NCBI RefSeq assembly: GCF_012272815.1
Contig: NZ_JAAWWL010000002.1
Location: 588,280-652,279, forward strand
Direction of reading: 5' to 3'
Length of the DNA stretch: 64,000 nucleotides
DNA from: Croceivirga thetidis
GTDB taxonomy: Bacteria > Bacteroidota > Bacteroidia > Flavobacteriales > Flavobacteriaceae
The notes beneath the pieces were generated by a model. The model saw only the letters and a list, made by a program, of their open reading frames with translations, was not told the DNA's origin and searched no databases. This document shows, one piece after another, positions 9,769 through 19,021 of the stretch. Numbering within the stretch: position 1 is the first letter of the stretch; each line of letters opens with the position of its first letter. The position numbers and the translations under genes were made by a program.

Positions 9769-10569
9769 TTAAACCCTGACTAATGGCATTCCTTGTTTTG
9801 CTTGGTAGAATGTAAAGGCTATCCAAGATGCATAGGCCAAACCAAATAAAACCGTTAGCAATATTCTGTTGCGTTCCAATGTATTCCATCTCTTAGTGAG
9901 GTTCCATGCGAATAAAGGGATAATTTGAATGCCGTGCAATCCGAAAAAATGCGCTACCCTTAAATCTCCGGCGATAGTACTCCAATTTAATATCGGTAAT
10001 CCCTCTCCGCCATCTGCTACTCCGACATTATGAGCCATTTGACCAATCATTTGGCCACCTACCCAACTGCCCAACAACACAACTATCCAGCCTATAAGTA
10101 TTGCCCATTGCACAGGTCTTGAGGTCTTCATTCGAAGTCGAATGGTCTCGACAATAAAGAAGACCATGGTCATTACAATGATGGATATTAAAATACCCAT
10201 TGCAGCAAATAAAAGGCCATCTACCAAATTCGATTGATTGTAATGCGATTTAACTCCCCTAGCAGCTTGGAGTACGATAATGGAAATCTCAATCGCCAAG
10301 GTCCATGACACGATGTTGTTTACAATATTTCGTTTTCTATTTGAAAACGGATACAAGGTCGTCAAATAACCCACTGTGAGGATATAAATTCCTCCCGAAA
10401 TGGAAAACTTAAAGGATTTTATCCAGACATTAATTCCCATTAATACTCGGTCATCAATAAAGATTCCAACTAGGCTAATTAAGGCCAATACTGCATGGAA
10501 TAGGAAAATCCCATACAATATTGGACTTTTGGTTCTAACAGTTTTAAATACGTTTTTGATTGATTTCAT
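9769..10569 (-). CDS. Multi-pass membrane protein of unknown function
   Basis: A 266-residue protein with about seven hydrophobic segments. Distinctive polar patches are WIKSFKFSISGGIY near residue 50 and GDLRVAHFFGLHGIQIIPLF near residue 205, the latter with two histidines in a predicted membrane helix that could bind a cofactor or metal. I do not recognise a characterised family. It lies between the ABA4-like gene (24 bp gap) and a LytS kinase (12 bp gap), so it may be a sensor or target of that kinase or an enzyme acting on a membrane lipid. Confidence 0.7.
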   Translation of the reverse strand: MKSIKNVFKTVRTKSPILYGIFLFHAVLALISLVGIFIDDRVLMGINVWIKSFKFSISGGIYILTVGYLTTLYPFSNRKRNIVNNIVSWTLAIEISIIVLQAARGVKSHYNQSNLVDGLLFAAMGILISIIVMTMVFFIVETIRLRMKTSRPVQWAILIGWIVVLLGSWVGGQMIGQMAHNVGVADGGEGLPILNWSTIAGDLRVAHFFGLHGIQIIPLFAWNLTKRWNTLERNRILLTVLFGLAYASWIAFTFYQAKQGMPLVRV

Positions 10570-10593
10570 GATGTTGATTTTTGATGTATTGAT

Positions 10594-11010
10594 TTATGCT
10601 TTTTTGATTGCTTTGATAAAGCTGAAAAGTAAAAACCCTACTGGTCCTAACATAAAGGTGAAAAAAAGACAAGGAGCCATTAGTATTTGATGTATACCGA
10701 TGGTCTTATTTTTATCGAGCATCCACATACCTACCAATAAATCAAAAGCCAAATAATGCACCCATCCGGCAAGCACTGCATTTTCGACCGTAAATAGGGC
10801 CATAACGCTTTGTAAGCTGCCAAAATCCATTGATCCTCCAGTGTATAAGGATATTCCGATATAGATAGCATAAATAACGGAAAGGATAAGTGGTATTACC
10901 TTATAATCGATTAAAAATCGAGTAACCTTCCATTTGGGAAGAAAAATCATCAATGCCCACATCGGCATGACAATTAGATTTGCGATTGAAAATACTTCAG
11001 TTGGTGTCAT
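10594..11010 (-). CDS. ABA4-like family membrane protein (DUF4281)
   Basis: A 138-residue protein with four predicted membrane segments. It resembles the ABA4/DUF4281 family (start MTPTEVFSIANLIVMPMWALM, later VHYLAFDLLVGMWML and a GPVGFLLF segment near the C-terminus). In plants ABA4 is needed for neoxanthin formation; bacterial members are uncharacterised but are often discussed together with carotenoids. It is the first gene of an operon with an unknown membrane protein and a LytS/LytTR pair, and it is divergent from a cryptochrome/photolyase gene. A light-stress context is plausible but inferred. Confidence 0.8.
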   Translation of the reverse strand: MTPTEVFSIANLIVMPMWALMIFLPKWKVTRFLIDYKVIPLILSVIYAIYIGISLYTGGSMDFGSLQSVMALFTVENAVLAGWVHYLAFDLLVGMWMLDKNKTIGIHQILMAPCLFFTFMLGPVGFLLFSFIKAIKKA

Positions 11011-11168
11011 GTGTTATTGAAATTGGTTGAACATGACACAAAAATGCAGGATAGTCTATTTATTGGAAAGCGATAATTGTTGAATCATCGTCAATACGGG
11101 TTGAATTGTAAACAGTTTTATGCGAAAATACAGCTAAACCGAAGGAAAGTGAATAGCAAATACAAGTA

Positions 11169-11198
11169 TTGGTATCTATTCTTAGCGAAGTATCTTTG
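11169..11198 (+). promoter_or_regulatory. Predicted promoter of the cryptochrome/photolyase gene
   Basis: TATCTTTG at 11191-11198 is a perfect -7 element. TTG at 11169-11171 lies 19 bp upstream, the ideal -33 spacing. The transcript would start near 11205, which rules out the in-frame TTG at 11169 as translation start and supports the ATG at 11241. Confidence 0.75.
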
Positions 11199-11240
11199 AA
11201 TTCAAATTGGAAGATTTCAATTGCTAAAGGAAAAAGAAAA

Positions 11241-12698
11241 ATGGGCAAAGACGCTTTGAATATCGTCTGGCTAAAACGCGATTTGCGTTTATGTGACCAC
11301 AAGCCTTTATTTGAGGCCGAAGCCGCCCAACTACCCTATCGCATAATTTATATCTTCGATTCGGAACTTATAAACCGGCAGGACTGTTCCCTTCGACACC
11401 TCCAATTTATTTATCACTCCATTTCTGATCTTAATGAACAATTAAGTCCTTTTAACCGCGAGGTTGAAATTTTTTACGGTAAAAGTGTCGAGGTGTTTAA
11501 ATACTTGATTTCAAATGAACCTATTGGCACCATATTCTCTCATGAAGAAACGGGTGTTCAACAAAGCTGGGAACGCGATAAGGCTGTGGCCAAGGTTTTT
11601 AAGGACTCAAAAATTAAATGGTTTGAATATCCAACCAATGGCATAATTCGTGGAATTAAAAATCGGTTTGAGTGGGATAAACATTGGGCGGATACCATGA
11701 AATCACCCTTAATTTTAAATAACTACACCCAAACTAGTATAATTCTTTTAGAGCATCCATTTAAACTGCCTATTGAATTGCTTGAAGAATTAAAGTTATA
11801 TCCAAAACATTTTCAACCCGCAGGACCTAAAAGTGCGGTAAGATATCTTGAAAGTTTCTTTGATTCCCGAGGTGAAAGCTATCATTGGGCCATATCAAAA
11901 CCTGAAGAAAGTCGTTACCACTGCTCTCGACTTTCCCCTTATATAGCATGGGGGAATATAAGTATTAGACAGGTATATCAATTGACCAAATCAAACCTTA
12001 ATGTTCAAAAACACAAAAGGGCATTCAATGCATTTATCACCCGTTTACATTGGCATTGTCATTTTATTCAAAAGTTTGAAGTGGAATGTTCTTACGAAAC
12101 ACGCTGTGTAAATTCAGGATATGAAGAAATACAATGGGAAAACAACCCAGAATACTTAGAGGCTTGGAAACAAGGAATGACTGGTTATCCGCTTGTAGAT
12201 GCATGTATGCGTGCAGTTAATAAAACAGGATGGATAAACTTTAGAATGCGCGCCATGCTTGTTTCCTTTCTTTGTCACAATCTTGATATTGATTGGAAAC
12301 TGGGAGTTTATCATTTGGCGCAACAATTTTTGGATTATGAACCCGGCATACACTTTCCGCAATTTCAAATGCAAGCCGGTACTACAGGTGTAAATACTAT
12401 TCGTATTTATAATCCCATTAAACAATCAATGGACCACGACCCAAATGGTACATTCATCAAAAAGTGGGTGCCAGAACTACAAAAAGTTTCAAAAGAACAT
12501 ATACATGAGCCATGGAAAATGACCCTTTTGGAGCAACAATTTAACGGTATTGAGATTGGAAAAGACTATCCCAAACCATTGGTCGACTTAAAATCTTCTG
12601 CAAAAAAAGGACGTGAAAAGATTTGGGGGCAACGAAAGAATACACTGGTTCAAGAAGAAAAAAAACGAATATTAAAAGTACATACAAGGCGTAATTAG
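11241..12698 (+). CDS. Cryptochrome/DNA photolyase family flavoprotein
   Basis: 485 residues from the ATG at 11241; a longer open frame upstream overlaps the promoter and is rejected. An N-terminal Rossmann-type photolyase domain (NIVWLKRDLRLCDHKPL) is followed by the FAD-binding helical domain: SRLSPYIAWGNIS, GMTGYPLVDACMRAVNKTGW, then AGTTGVNTIRIYNP. Using E. coli photolyase as guide and aligning without gaps, the electron-transfer tryptophans W306 and W359 correspond to Trp299 and Trp352, but W382 is Phe375 and the flavin-N5 asparagine N378 is His371. The protein is therefore a diverged member, and whether it repairs pyrimidine dimers or senses light is open. It is divergent from the ABA4-like operon. 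Confidence 0.9.
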   Translation: MGKDALNIVWLKRDLRLCDHKPLFEAEAAQLPYRIIYIFDSELINRQDCSLRHLQFIYHSISDLNEQLSPFNREVEIFYGKSVEVFKYLISNEPIGTIFSHEETGVQQSWERDKAVAKVFKDSKIKWFEYPTNGIIRGIKNRFEWDKHWADTMKSPLILNNYTQTSIILLEHPFKLPIELLEELKLYPKHFQPAGPKSAVRYLESFFDSRGESYHWAISKPEESRYHCSRLSPYIAWGNISIRQVYQLTKSNLNVQKHKRAFNAFITRLHWHCHFIQKFEVECSYETRCVNSGYEEIQWENNPEYLEAWKQGMTGYPLVDACMRAVNKTGWINFRMRAMLVSFLCHNLDIDWKLGVYHLAQQFLDYEPGIHFPQFQMQAGTTGVNTIRIYNPIKQSMDHDPNGTFIKKWVPELQKVSKEHIHEPWKMTLLEQQFNGIEIGKDYPKPLVDLKSSAKKGREKIWGQRKNTLVQEEKKRILKVHTRRN

Positions 12699-12707
12699 CC
12701 CTTTGTG

Positions 12708-13610
12708 TCAATTAAATCGTCTTCGGTAATCACTAGGACTTATGCCCTTAAGTCGTTTGAACATTCGATTGAAATAAGAACGATTTGTAAACCCGCAAGC
12801 CAAATATATCTCAGTAAGGTCCGTAGAAGGGTCTTTTAAAAACTGGGCTGCGGCATTTATTCGTTCTTCATTAATGAAATCGGTTGTAGAAATCCCCATT
12901 TCTTGTTTGAATATCTTGTAAAAATTACTTTCACTCATACAGGCCTTGTCACTGAGTTCTTTTATCGACAACGGGTGCTGGATATTCTCACGTATATAGC
13001 GTACTACAAAGGCCAAACGTTTCGACCCTGATAGCTTTTTTGCGTTCTGCTGATAAGTCTTTCGAACATTTGCCTGTAATATCCGAACGACCAGCTCTTG
13101 AACCATATTCGATACAAAAAAGTCCTTTGATGGATGGTTTTCTGTATATAAATAAACCAATCGTTGCAGAATCTGATAAATACCAAGGTCATTGGTGAAG
13201 TGGAAATTATAATCTAAAATATTCCATTCCTGTCCATCACTTCTGGTCATGCGGTCATTCATGAATTGAACAACCCCCTTCAAGCGATCCTCACCAATTT
13301 CCATTGCCAGGCACCTTGTAGGATCGTCTTCACGTGCTTCTGGAAAATCAATGCACATCAATTCATCGGCCGGTAGAATTAGTGATTCTCCAGGCAAAAA
13401 CTCAAAAGACGGCTTATCCCTTAGATGCATCACCTTTTTTCCTTGAAACATACTGGCCAAAACAGGTGTCCCAAATTGCAACTGTACCCTTTCTGCACGC
13501 TGATGTGTTTCAAAAATATGCATGGCAGAATCCTCAAGCTCGTAAGAAGTTTGGTTCTCGACTAAATCAACGAGTTTTCTAGACTTGAAAAATGAATCTG
13601 ATAACTGCAT
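12708..13610 (-). CDS. AraC-family transcriptional regulator
   Basis: A 300-residue regulator. The first 180 residues form an AraC-type sensing domain (includes FGTPVLASMFQGKKVMHL and a cupin-like stretch). The C-terminal 100 residues contain two helix-turn-helix motifs: LSIKELSDKACMSESNFYKIFK, ending before a second motif around EIYLACGFTNRSYFNRMFKR. It is divergent from the aldehyde dehydrogenase gene across a 192-bp spacer that holds a 21-bp-phased direct repeat, and is very likely its regulator. The inducer may be an aldehyde or alcohol. Confidence 0.9.
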   Translation of the reverse strand: MQLSDSFFKSRKLVDLVENQTSYELEDSAMHIFETHQRAERVQLQFGTPVLASMFQGKKVMHLRDKPSFEFLPGESLILPADELMCIDFPEAREDDPTRCLAMEIGEDRLKGVVQFMNDRMTRSDGQEWNILDYNFHFTNDLGIYQILQRLVYLYTENHPSKDFFVSNMVQELVVRILQANVRKTYQQNAKKLSGSKRLAFVVRYIRENIQHPLSIKELSDKACMSESNFYKIFKQEMGISTTDFINEERINAAAQFLKDPSTDLTEIYLACGFTNRSYFNRMFKRLKGISPSDYRRRFN

Positions 13611-13702
13611 CCTATTAGGAATTTCTCAAATATTAAAAACAAATATCTATGGAATCACATAAAAGGTACGTTTTTTTTGCCTAATACATAAATATTGATA
13701 GG

Positions 13703-13734
13703 ATTGTTCATAGGGATTATAGAATAGTTCAAAG
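13703..13734. promoter_or_regulatory. Candidate AraC-type operator (direct repeat, 21-bp period)
   Basis: ATTGTTCATAG (13703-13713) and ATAGTTCAAAG (13724-13734) agree at 9 of 11 positions and start 21 bp apart, which places them on the same DNA face as expected for an AraC-type regulator. They lie between the regulator and aldehyde dehydrogenase genes, about 70-100 bp before the latter. The function is inferred. Confidence 0.45.
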
Positions 13735-13802
13735 AAATGGCTGTGCATCACAGTACCTTGTATTTCAATTAATTAACGAATAACTAATAAAATAATAAGG
13801 AA

Positions 13803-15326
13803 ATGAGTGATGTAAGCACAACCGAGAAAAAGGCTTTGGTAAAGCCATCGTTTAAAAACCAATATGACAACTATATTGGAGGAAAATGGACGGCTCCGGC
13901 AAAGGGAGAATATTTTGACAATATTTCACCTGTTGATGGGGCTAGTTTTACAAAGATTGCCCGATCTACAGCCGAAGATATTGATATGGCCATCGATGCC
14001 GCTTGGGAAGCCGCTCCCGCATGGAACAACAGTTCTGCAACCGAGCGTAGTAATGCACTATTAAAGATTGCTGATGTTATGGAGCAGAATCTTGAGGCCT
14101 TGGCCCGGGCAGAAACCTGGGATAATGGTAAAGCCATTCGTGAAACCATGGCTGCGGATTTACCGTTGGCAGTTGATCACTTCAGATATTTTGCGGGAGT
14201 GATACGAGCAGAAGAGGGAACGGTAAGTGAACTTGATGCAAATACAATTTCCATGAACGTTAAAGAACCGCTTGGTGTAGTAGGTCAAATTATTCCATGG
14301 AATTTCCCACTTTTAATGGCAGCTTGGAAAGTGGCTCCTGCATTGGCGGCCGGAAACTGTGTGGTTTTAAAGCCTGCAGAACAAACCCCAGTAGGTATCA
14401 TGATTCTAATGGAAATGATTGAAGGTATTCTACCTGCAGGAGTATTGAATGTTGTAAATGGATTTGGTATTGAAGCAGGAAAACCGCTAGCATCAAGTTC
14501 AAGAATCAACAAAATTGCCTTTACAGGAGAAACCACTACAGGACAGCTTATTATGCAATATGCTTCAAAAAATATTATTCCAGTGACCCTTGAATTGGGT
14601 GGAAAAAGTCCAAATATCTTCTTTGAAAGCATAATGGATGCAGATGATGAGTTTTTTGATAAATGCTTGGAAGGTGCTGCCATGTTTGCCTTAAACCAAG
14701 GAGAGGTATGTACCTGCCCATCTCGAATTCTTATTCAAGAGAATATTTATGAAAAGTTTATTGAACGCGTTATTGAACGTGTTGAAGCTATAAAGTTGGG
14801 TCATCCTTTAGACCCTACAACCATGATGGGTGCCCAAGCATCAAATGATCAATATGAGAAAATTTTGAACTACTTGGAAATTGGTAAAGATGAAGGTTGT
14901 GAAGTATTGACCGGTGGAGAAGCTGCTTATAATGAGGGCTTGGAAGGAGGCTATTACATTAAGCCAACTTTGCTGAAGGGAAATAATAAGATGCGTGTTT
15001 TCCAAGAAGAAATATTTGGTCCGGTGGCCTGCGTAACGACCTTTAAAGACGAGGCTGAGGCCTTAGAAATTGCGAATGACACCTTATATGGCCTTGGAGC
15101 TGGAGTCTGGACACGTAATACACATCAAGCTTATCAGATTTCAAGAAAAGTAGAAGCTGGTCGTGTTTGGGTCAATTGCTACCACCTCTACCCTGCCCAT
15201 GCTCCGTTTGGTGGTTATAAAAAATCCGGTATCGGTCGTGAAACGCATAAAATGATGCTTAACCATTACCGTCAGACCAAGAACATGTTAATCTCACATG
15301 ATAAAAACGCCTTAGGCTTCTTTTAA
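13803..15326 (+). CDS. NAD(P)-dependent aldehyde dehydrogenase
   Basis: A 507-residue member of the ALDH superfamily that oxidises aldehydes to acids. Catalytic residues are in place: Asn167 in IIPWNFPL, general base Glu264 in [10 protein letters not shown] and nucleophile Cys303 in [11 protein letters not shown]. The NAD-binding glycine motif FTGETTTG and the C-terminal [13 protein letters not shown] are also seen. Length and motifs fit the AldA/ExaC-like group linked to alcohol and acetaldehyde oxidation. DUF779 follows after 1 bp and an AraC regulator is divergent, a common arrangement for this ALDH type. Confidence 0.95.
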   Translation: MSDVSTTEKKALVKPSFKNQYDNYIGGKWTAPAKGEYFDNISPVDGASFTKIARSTAEDIDMAIDAAWEAAPAWNNSSATERSNALLKIADVMEQNLEALARAETWDNGKAIRETMAADLPLAVDHFRYFAGVIRAEEGTVSELDANTISMNVKEPLGVVGQIIPWNFPLLMAAWKVAPALAAGNCVVLKPAEQTPVGIMILMEMIEGILPAGVLNVVNGFGIEAGKPLASSSRINKIAFTGETTTGQLIMQYASKNIIPVTLELGGKSPNIFFESIMDADDEFFDKCLEGAAMFALNQGEVCTCPSRILIQENIYEKFIERVIERVEAIKLGHPLDPTTMMGAQASNDQYEKILNYLEIGKDEGCEVLTGGEAAYNEGLEGGYYIKPTLLKGNNKMRVFQEEIFGPVACVTTFKDEAEALEIANDTLYGLGAGVWTRNTHQAYQISRKVEAGRVWVNCYHLYPAHAPFGGYKKSGIGRETHKMMLNHYRQTKNMLISHDKNALGFF

Positions 15327-15327
15327 A

Positions 15328-15687
15328 ATGGTAGAACGTGTTTTGATAACTGATGAAGCAAAGCGGGTCATTGATTCCCTTAGGGAACAACATGGTCCGC
15401 TCATGTTTCACCAAAGTGGTGGGTGCTGCGACGGTTCGTCACCTATGTGTTTTCCTGAAGGAGAACTAATGCTCAATGACACCGATGTTCATCTGGGTAC
15501 AATTCATGGCTGTGAATTTTACATGTCTAAAGACCAATTTGAATATTGGAAACATACGCAGTTAACAGTTGATATTGTTAAAGGCCGTGGTTCGAGTTTT
15601 TCCGTAGAAATACCATTAGGGCTTCGGTTTGTGGTAAAATCAAGGATTTTTAATGAAAACGAACTTGAAGCTTTGAAACAAACTTAG
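15328..15687 (+). CDS. DUF779 domain-containing protein
   Basis: A 119-residue protein of the DUF779 family, recognised by MFHQSGGCCDGSSPMCF with its adjacent cysteines and by LGTIHGCEFYMS. Family members typically follow an aldehyde dehydrogenase gene, as here with a 1-bp gap, but their biochemical role is not established. The conserved cysteines suggest metal binding or redox help to the dehydrogenase; this is inference. It is probably cytoplasmic since there is no signal peptide. Confidence 0.9.
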   Translation: MVERVLITDEAKRVIDSLREQHGPLMFHQSGGCCDGSSPMCFPEGELMLNDTDVHLGTIHGCEFYMSKDQFEYWKHTQLTVDIVKGRGSSFSVEIPLGLRFVVKSRIFNENELEALKQT

Positions 15688-15717
15688 TTTTAGGTGTTCA
15701 ATTCCACTACTTTCATT

Positions 15718-18261
15718 CTAACCTGCCCCTCTTAGAACTTCAAGAGGGGAACTTTTAAGAACAGGTCGAATATTACTTAGCCCAATGGCGACTACTAAAA
15801 GAACCAAAGCGGGTAAAAAGATTAAAAATGGAATGACTGAAGGAGTAAATGGTTCTTGAAATAAAAATAAGGCCAATAATACACTTCCTATCATAGCAAG
15901 TAGCAAACCTGTCAGGCTTCCTAAAAGTCCTAAGAAAAGATATTCTAAAGCCGATATCTTAAGAATCTGTTTGTTCTTGGCACCTAAGGTTCGAAGTAAT
16001 ACACTTTCACGAATTCGTTGATATTTGCTAGTTCTAACGGAGCCAATCAATACGATTATACCGGTTAGTATACTAAAGAAAGCCATAAAATTAATGACCC
16101 ATGAGACCTTATCCAATATTTCCTCTATGATGGAATAAACTTGTCTTAAATCGATTATTGACACATTAGGAAACTGTTCTACCAAATCGCGTTGCAAATC
16201 TGCTGAAATCTTTTCATTACCAACATAACTTGTCAGCACATTAAATTGAGGGGCTTCTTCCAATACCCCAGAAGGGAATACTACCAAGAAATTGAGCTGT
16301 AATCGTGTCCAATCCACTTGACGAATACTCCCAACCTTGGTTTCCATCAATACACCTTGAACGTTAAACACGAGGGTATCCCCCACTTTTGCTCGTGCAT
16401 CACCAGCAAAATTTTCTGAGATTGAAATGGGTATCATTCCGTCTCCTTCAAAATTGGGAATCCAATCCCCTGATAAAAGCTGCTCAGAAGCAATCAACGA
16501 ATCGCGATAAGTGGTTCGGAACTCATGATTAAGAATCCATCTACTAACTTGGCGTGTAGTGTCTTTTTGCAAGGTTTTTACAGGCACCCCCTTAATACTG
16601 TGCAACCGCATGGTGACCAATGGAATATTATTGATGACCCTTAAATTGTTTTCTTCAAATGTTCGTTGTACAGAATCCACCTGTTGACTTTGAATATCAA
16701 GCGCTACGAGATTCGGGTTGTTTTCAGATTTTTCGAGTTGGGTTTTCGCCAGTAAAATATCTTTGGTGAAATACAAAGTTGCTATTAAAAAGGTACCCAG
16801 CCCTATAGCCACTATGAGAACTAAAGTCTGGTTATTCGGTCTAAATAGGTTGAGCAACGGTTGTCTTAAGGTATAATCGGCATTCTTTGGGAAGAATCTT
16901 TTCACCGCTTTCATAATTAAAGAAGACACGCCCCCTAAAATTGAAAAGATGACCAGTACACCGATTACAAAGGCCAAAGCATAGACCGTATCTTTCAAAA
17001 GCCAATATGAAAAACCAAAAAGGAATAGAACAATCAGGGTAAATAAAACGAATTGCGGCTTCTTTGAAGGATTAGTAGCTTCAGAATCAACCCGTAAAAC
17101 CTGTAATGGAGAAACGAACCAAGTACCCAGTAAAGGTAAAAGGGCAAAAAGAACCGACATTAATACTCCGAGAACAACCCCCAAAACCAAAGGCTGAGGC
17201 GTAATTCTTAGTTCAACTTCAAAGGGCAGGAAATCTTGAAGTATATAAGGAAATGATTCTTGCAGACCAACTGCAGCCAAGGTGCCTAAAACACCTCCCA
17301 ATAAACCTATCCCGGCAATTTGAATTAAAAATATCAAGAAACTCTGCCTTCGGGAAGCCCCCATACATTTTAAGACCGCAATGGATTTTAATTTTTCCTT
17401 GATGTAAATATTGACGGAACTTGCGATACCGATACAGCCCAAAAGTAATGCGATAAAGGCAACCAAATTGAGGAATTTACCAACGTTGTCATACCGTCTT
17501 CCCAGGTTTCTACTGGTAGCGGTGTGTGTATCCAAATCTGCATTGTCAACATCCAATTGAGGGTCGATGGTCCTTTCAAGCAATTCAAGGTCAGACTCTG
17601 TGTCTTCAAAAAAATATTGGTACTCTTTTCGGCTGCCAAACTGTATCAATTCGGTATCCGCGATAAATCGATATGGAATTATTACAGGGGGCGCCACCGA
17701 TGTAGAAATCGCAGTAGAGCCCGGAATTGCCTTTAAGGCCCCGGCAATTGGAAGGGTCACTTTTCCGACCTTAATGGAATCTCCCGGTACGATGTCGTAT
17801 TGCAGCATTAATGTAGCGTCGACCAAGGCACCTCCATTATATTGATAGTTTTTTGCAGCTGATTCTGGTTGGGAATCAATTTCACCGTAAAACGGAAAAG
17901 CACCTTCTATGCCACGAACTCGAACCAATTTGGTGCCTCCATTTTTTGGAAAGGCAATCATGGATACAAAATTGACCTCAAAGGCATCTGGCCCCAAAGA
18001 ATCAATAATTTCTTGCGTGCGTTCATTTGGTAATTGTCGGCTATCAATTAAATAGTCAGCACCTAATAAGGCCTTGGATTGCTGTTTAATATTATCCTCT
18101 AAGTTTTGACTGAATAATTGTATCGCCACAACGGCAGCGATGCCAAGTACAATTGATGCAACAAATAACAACAAACGAACTCGACTGTCTTTTGCATCTC
18201 GCCAAGCCATTTTGAATAACCAAAGAGTACCGGCTTTTGACTTAAATCCTTTATTCATCAA
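15718..18261 (-). CDS. FtsX-type ABC transporter permease (YbbP-like)
   Basis: An 847-residue permease with ten or so hydrophobic segments. Two FtsX-type repeats are visible, each ending with a membrane bundle (about residues 260-440 with IALLLGCIGIASSVNIYIKE, and 725-835 with FFSILTGIIVLIGSVRTSKY). A large extracytoplasmic portion lies in each half and the chain ends SPLEVLRGAG. This is the YbbP-like arrangement of type VII ABC systems. It is coupled by a 4-bp overlap to the LolD-like ATPase upstream. The family acts in mechanotransmission or lipid/lipoprotein handling; the substrate is unknown. Confidence 0.9.
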   Translation of the reverse strand: MMNKGFKSKAGTLWLFKMAWRDAKDSRVRLLLFVASIVLGIAAVVAIQLFSQNLEDNIKQQSKALLGADYLIDSRQLPNERTQEIIDSLGPDAFEVNFVSMIAFPKNGGTKLVRVRGIEGAFPFYGEIDSQPESAAKNYQYNGGALVDATLMLQYDIVPGDSIKVGKVTLPIAGALKAIPGSTAISTSVAPPVIIPYRFIADTELIQFGSRKEYQYFFEDTESDLELLERTIDPQLDVDNADLDTHTATSRNLGRRYDNVGKFLNLVAFIALLLGCIGIASSVNIYIKEKLKSIAVLKCMGASRRQSFLIFLIQIAGIGLLGGVLGTLAAVGLQESFPYILQDFLPFEVELRITPQPLVLGVVLGVLMSVLFALLPLLGTWFVSPLQVLRVDSEATNPSKKPQFVLFTLIVLFLFGFSYWLLKDTVYALAFVIGVLVIFSILGGVSSLIMKAVKRFFPKNADYTLRQPLLNLFRPNNQTLVLIVAIGLGTFLIATLYFTKDILLAKTQLEKSENNPNLVALDIQSQQVDSVQRTFEENNLRVINNIPLVTMRLHSIKGVPVKTLQKDTTRQVSRWILNHEFRTTYRDSLIASEQLLSGDWIPNFEGDGMIPISISENFAGDARAKVGDTLVFNVQGVLMETKVGSIRQVDWTRLQLNFLVVFPSGVLEEAPQFNVLTSYVGNEKISADLQRDLVEQFPNVSIIDLRQVYSIIEEILDKVSWVINFMAFFSILTGIIVLIGSVRTSKYQRIRESVLLRTLGAKNKQILKISALEYLFLGLLGSLTGLLLAMIGSVLLALFLFQEPFTPSVIPFLIFLPALVLLVVAIGLSNIRPVLKSSPLEVLRGAG

Positions 18262-18947
18262 ACTGCGGTAACAACTTCGTTAGTGACTATTTGCCCTCCT
18301 TTTAGGCGTAGAATTTGTTGCGTACGTTGCGCCAAATCCAAATCGTGTGAAATTATGACCAGGGTCGTACCCGCTTCTTTATTTAGCTCAAAAAGTAGTT
18401 GTATAACATTTTCCCCAGTCTCAGCATCCAAATTGCCTGTGGGTTCATCAGCAAATAATATGGAAGGGGTATTTGAAAATGCTCGAGCTAAGGCCACACG
18501 TTGTTGCTCACCACCAGATAATTGTGATGGATAATGATGAAGCCTCCCACTTAAACCAACTTTATCAAGTAATGTTTTAGCGTTTGTTGCAGCATTTTTA
18601 ACACCTTGTAACTCTAGCGGTACACTTACGTTCTCTAAGGCAGTCAAGGTCGGTAACAACTGAAAATTTTGAAAAATGAACCCGACCTCTTTGTTTCGCA
18701 ATTGTGCTCGTTCATCTTCATTGAGTTCAAAAAGATTATAACCGCAAAGTTCGACGGTACCCTCATTTGGAGTGTCGAGTCCAGCACAAAGTCCCAACAA
18801 CGTCGTTTTTCCACTTCCAGAAGGTCCAATTATTGAAAACGTCTGTCCTTTTTCAACGGAAAAGCTCACATTTTGAAGTACGGTTAACTCTTTGGAGCCA
18901 CTGGTATAGGTCTTCCGCAACCCATCTATCTTTAATATCTTTGACAT
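18258..18947 (-). CDS. ABC transporter ATP-binding protein (LolD/YbbA-like)
   Basis: A 229-residue NBD of the MacB/LolD class: Walker A GPSGSGKTT, Q-loop FIFQNFQLLPTLTALENV, signature LSGGEQQR, Walker B ILFADEPTGNLD and H-loop VIISHD. It overlaps the FtsX-type permease gene by 4 bp, so the pair makes one transporter. A TesA-like esterase gene is divergent, which matches the ybbA-ybbP/tesA arrangement in E. coli. Confidence 0.93.
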   Translation of the reverse strand: MSKILKIDGLRKTYTSGSKELTVLQNVSFSVEKGQTFSIIGPSGSGKTTLLGLCAGLDTPNEGTVELCGYNLFELNEDERAQLRNKEVGFIFQNFQLLPTLTALENVSVPLELQGVKNAATNAKTLLDKVGLSGRLHHYPSQLSGGEQQRVALARAFSNTPSILFADEPTGNLDAETGENVIQLLFELNKEAGTTLVIISHDLDLAQRTQQILRLKGGQIVTNEVVTAV

Positions 18948-19021
18948 TTAATATGCTGATTGATTTGGAATTTTCATCAAAATCTAAAACTAAACAATCG
19001 TTTTAACACCCCCTAACCGCT

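Noticed and set aside
11169-11240. Extended N-terminus of the photolyase from TTG
   Set aside because: The TTG is the -33 element of a strong promoter, and the added residues have no similarity to the family.
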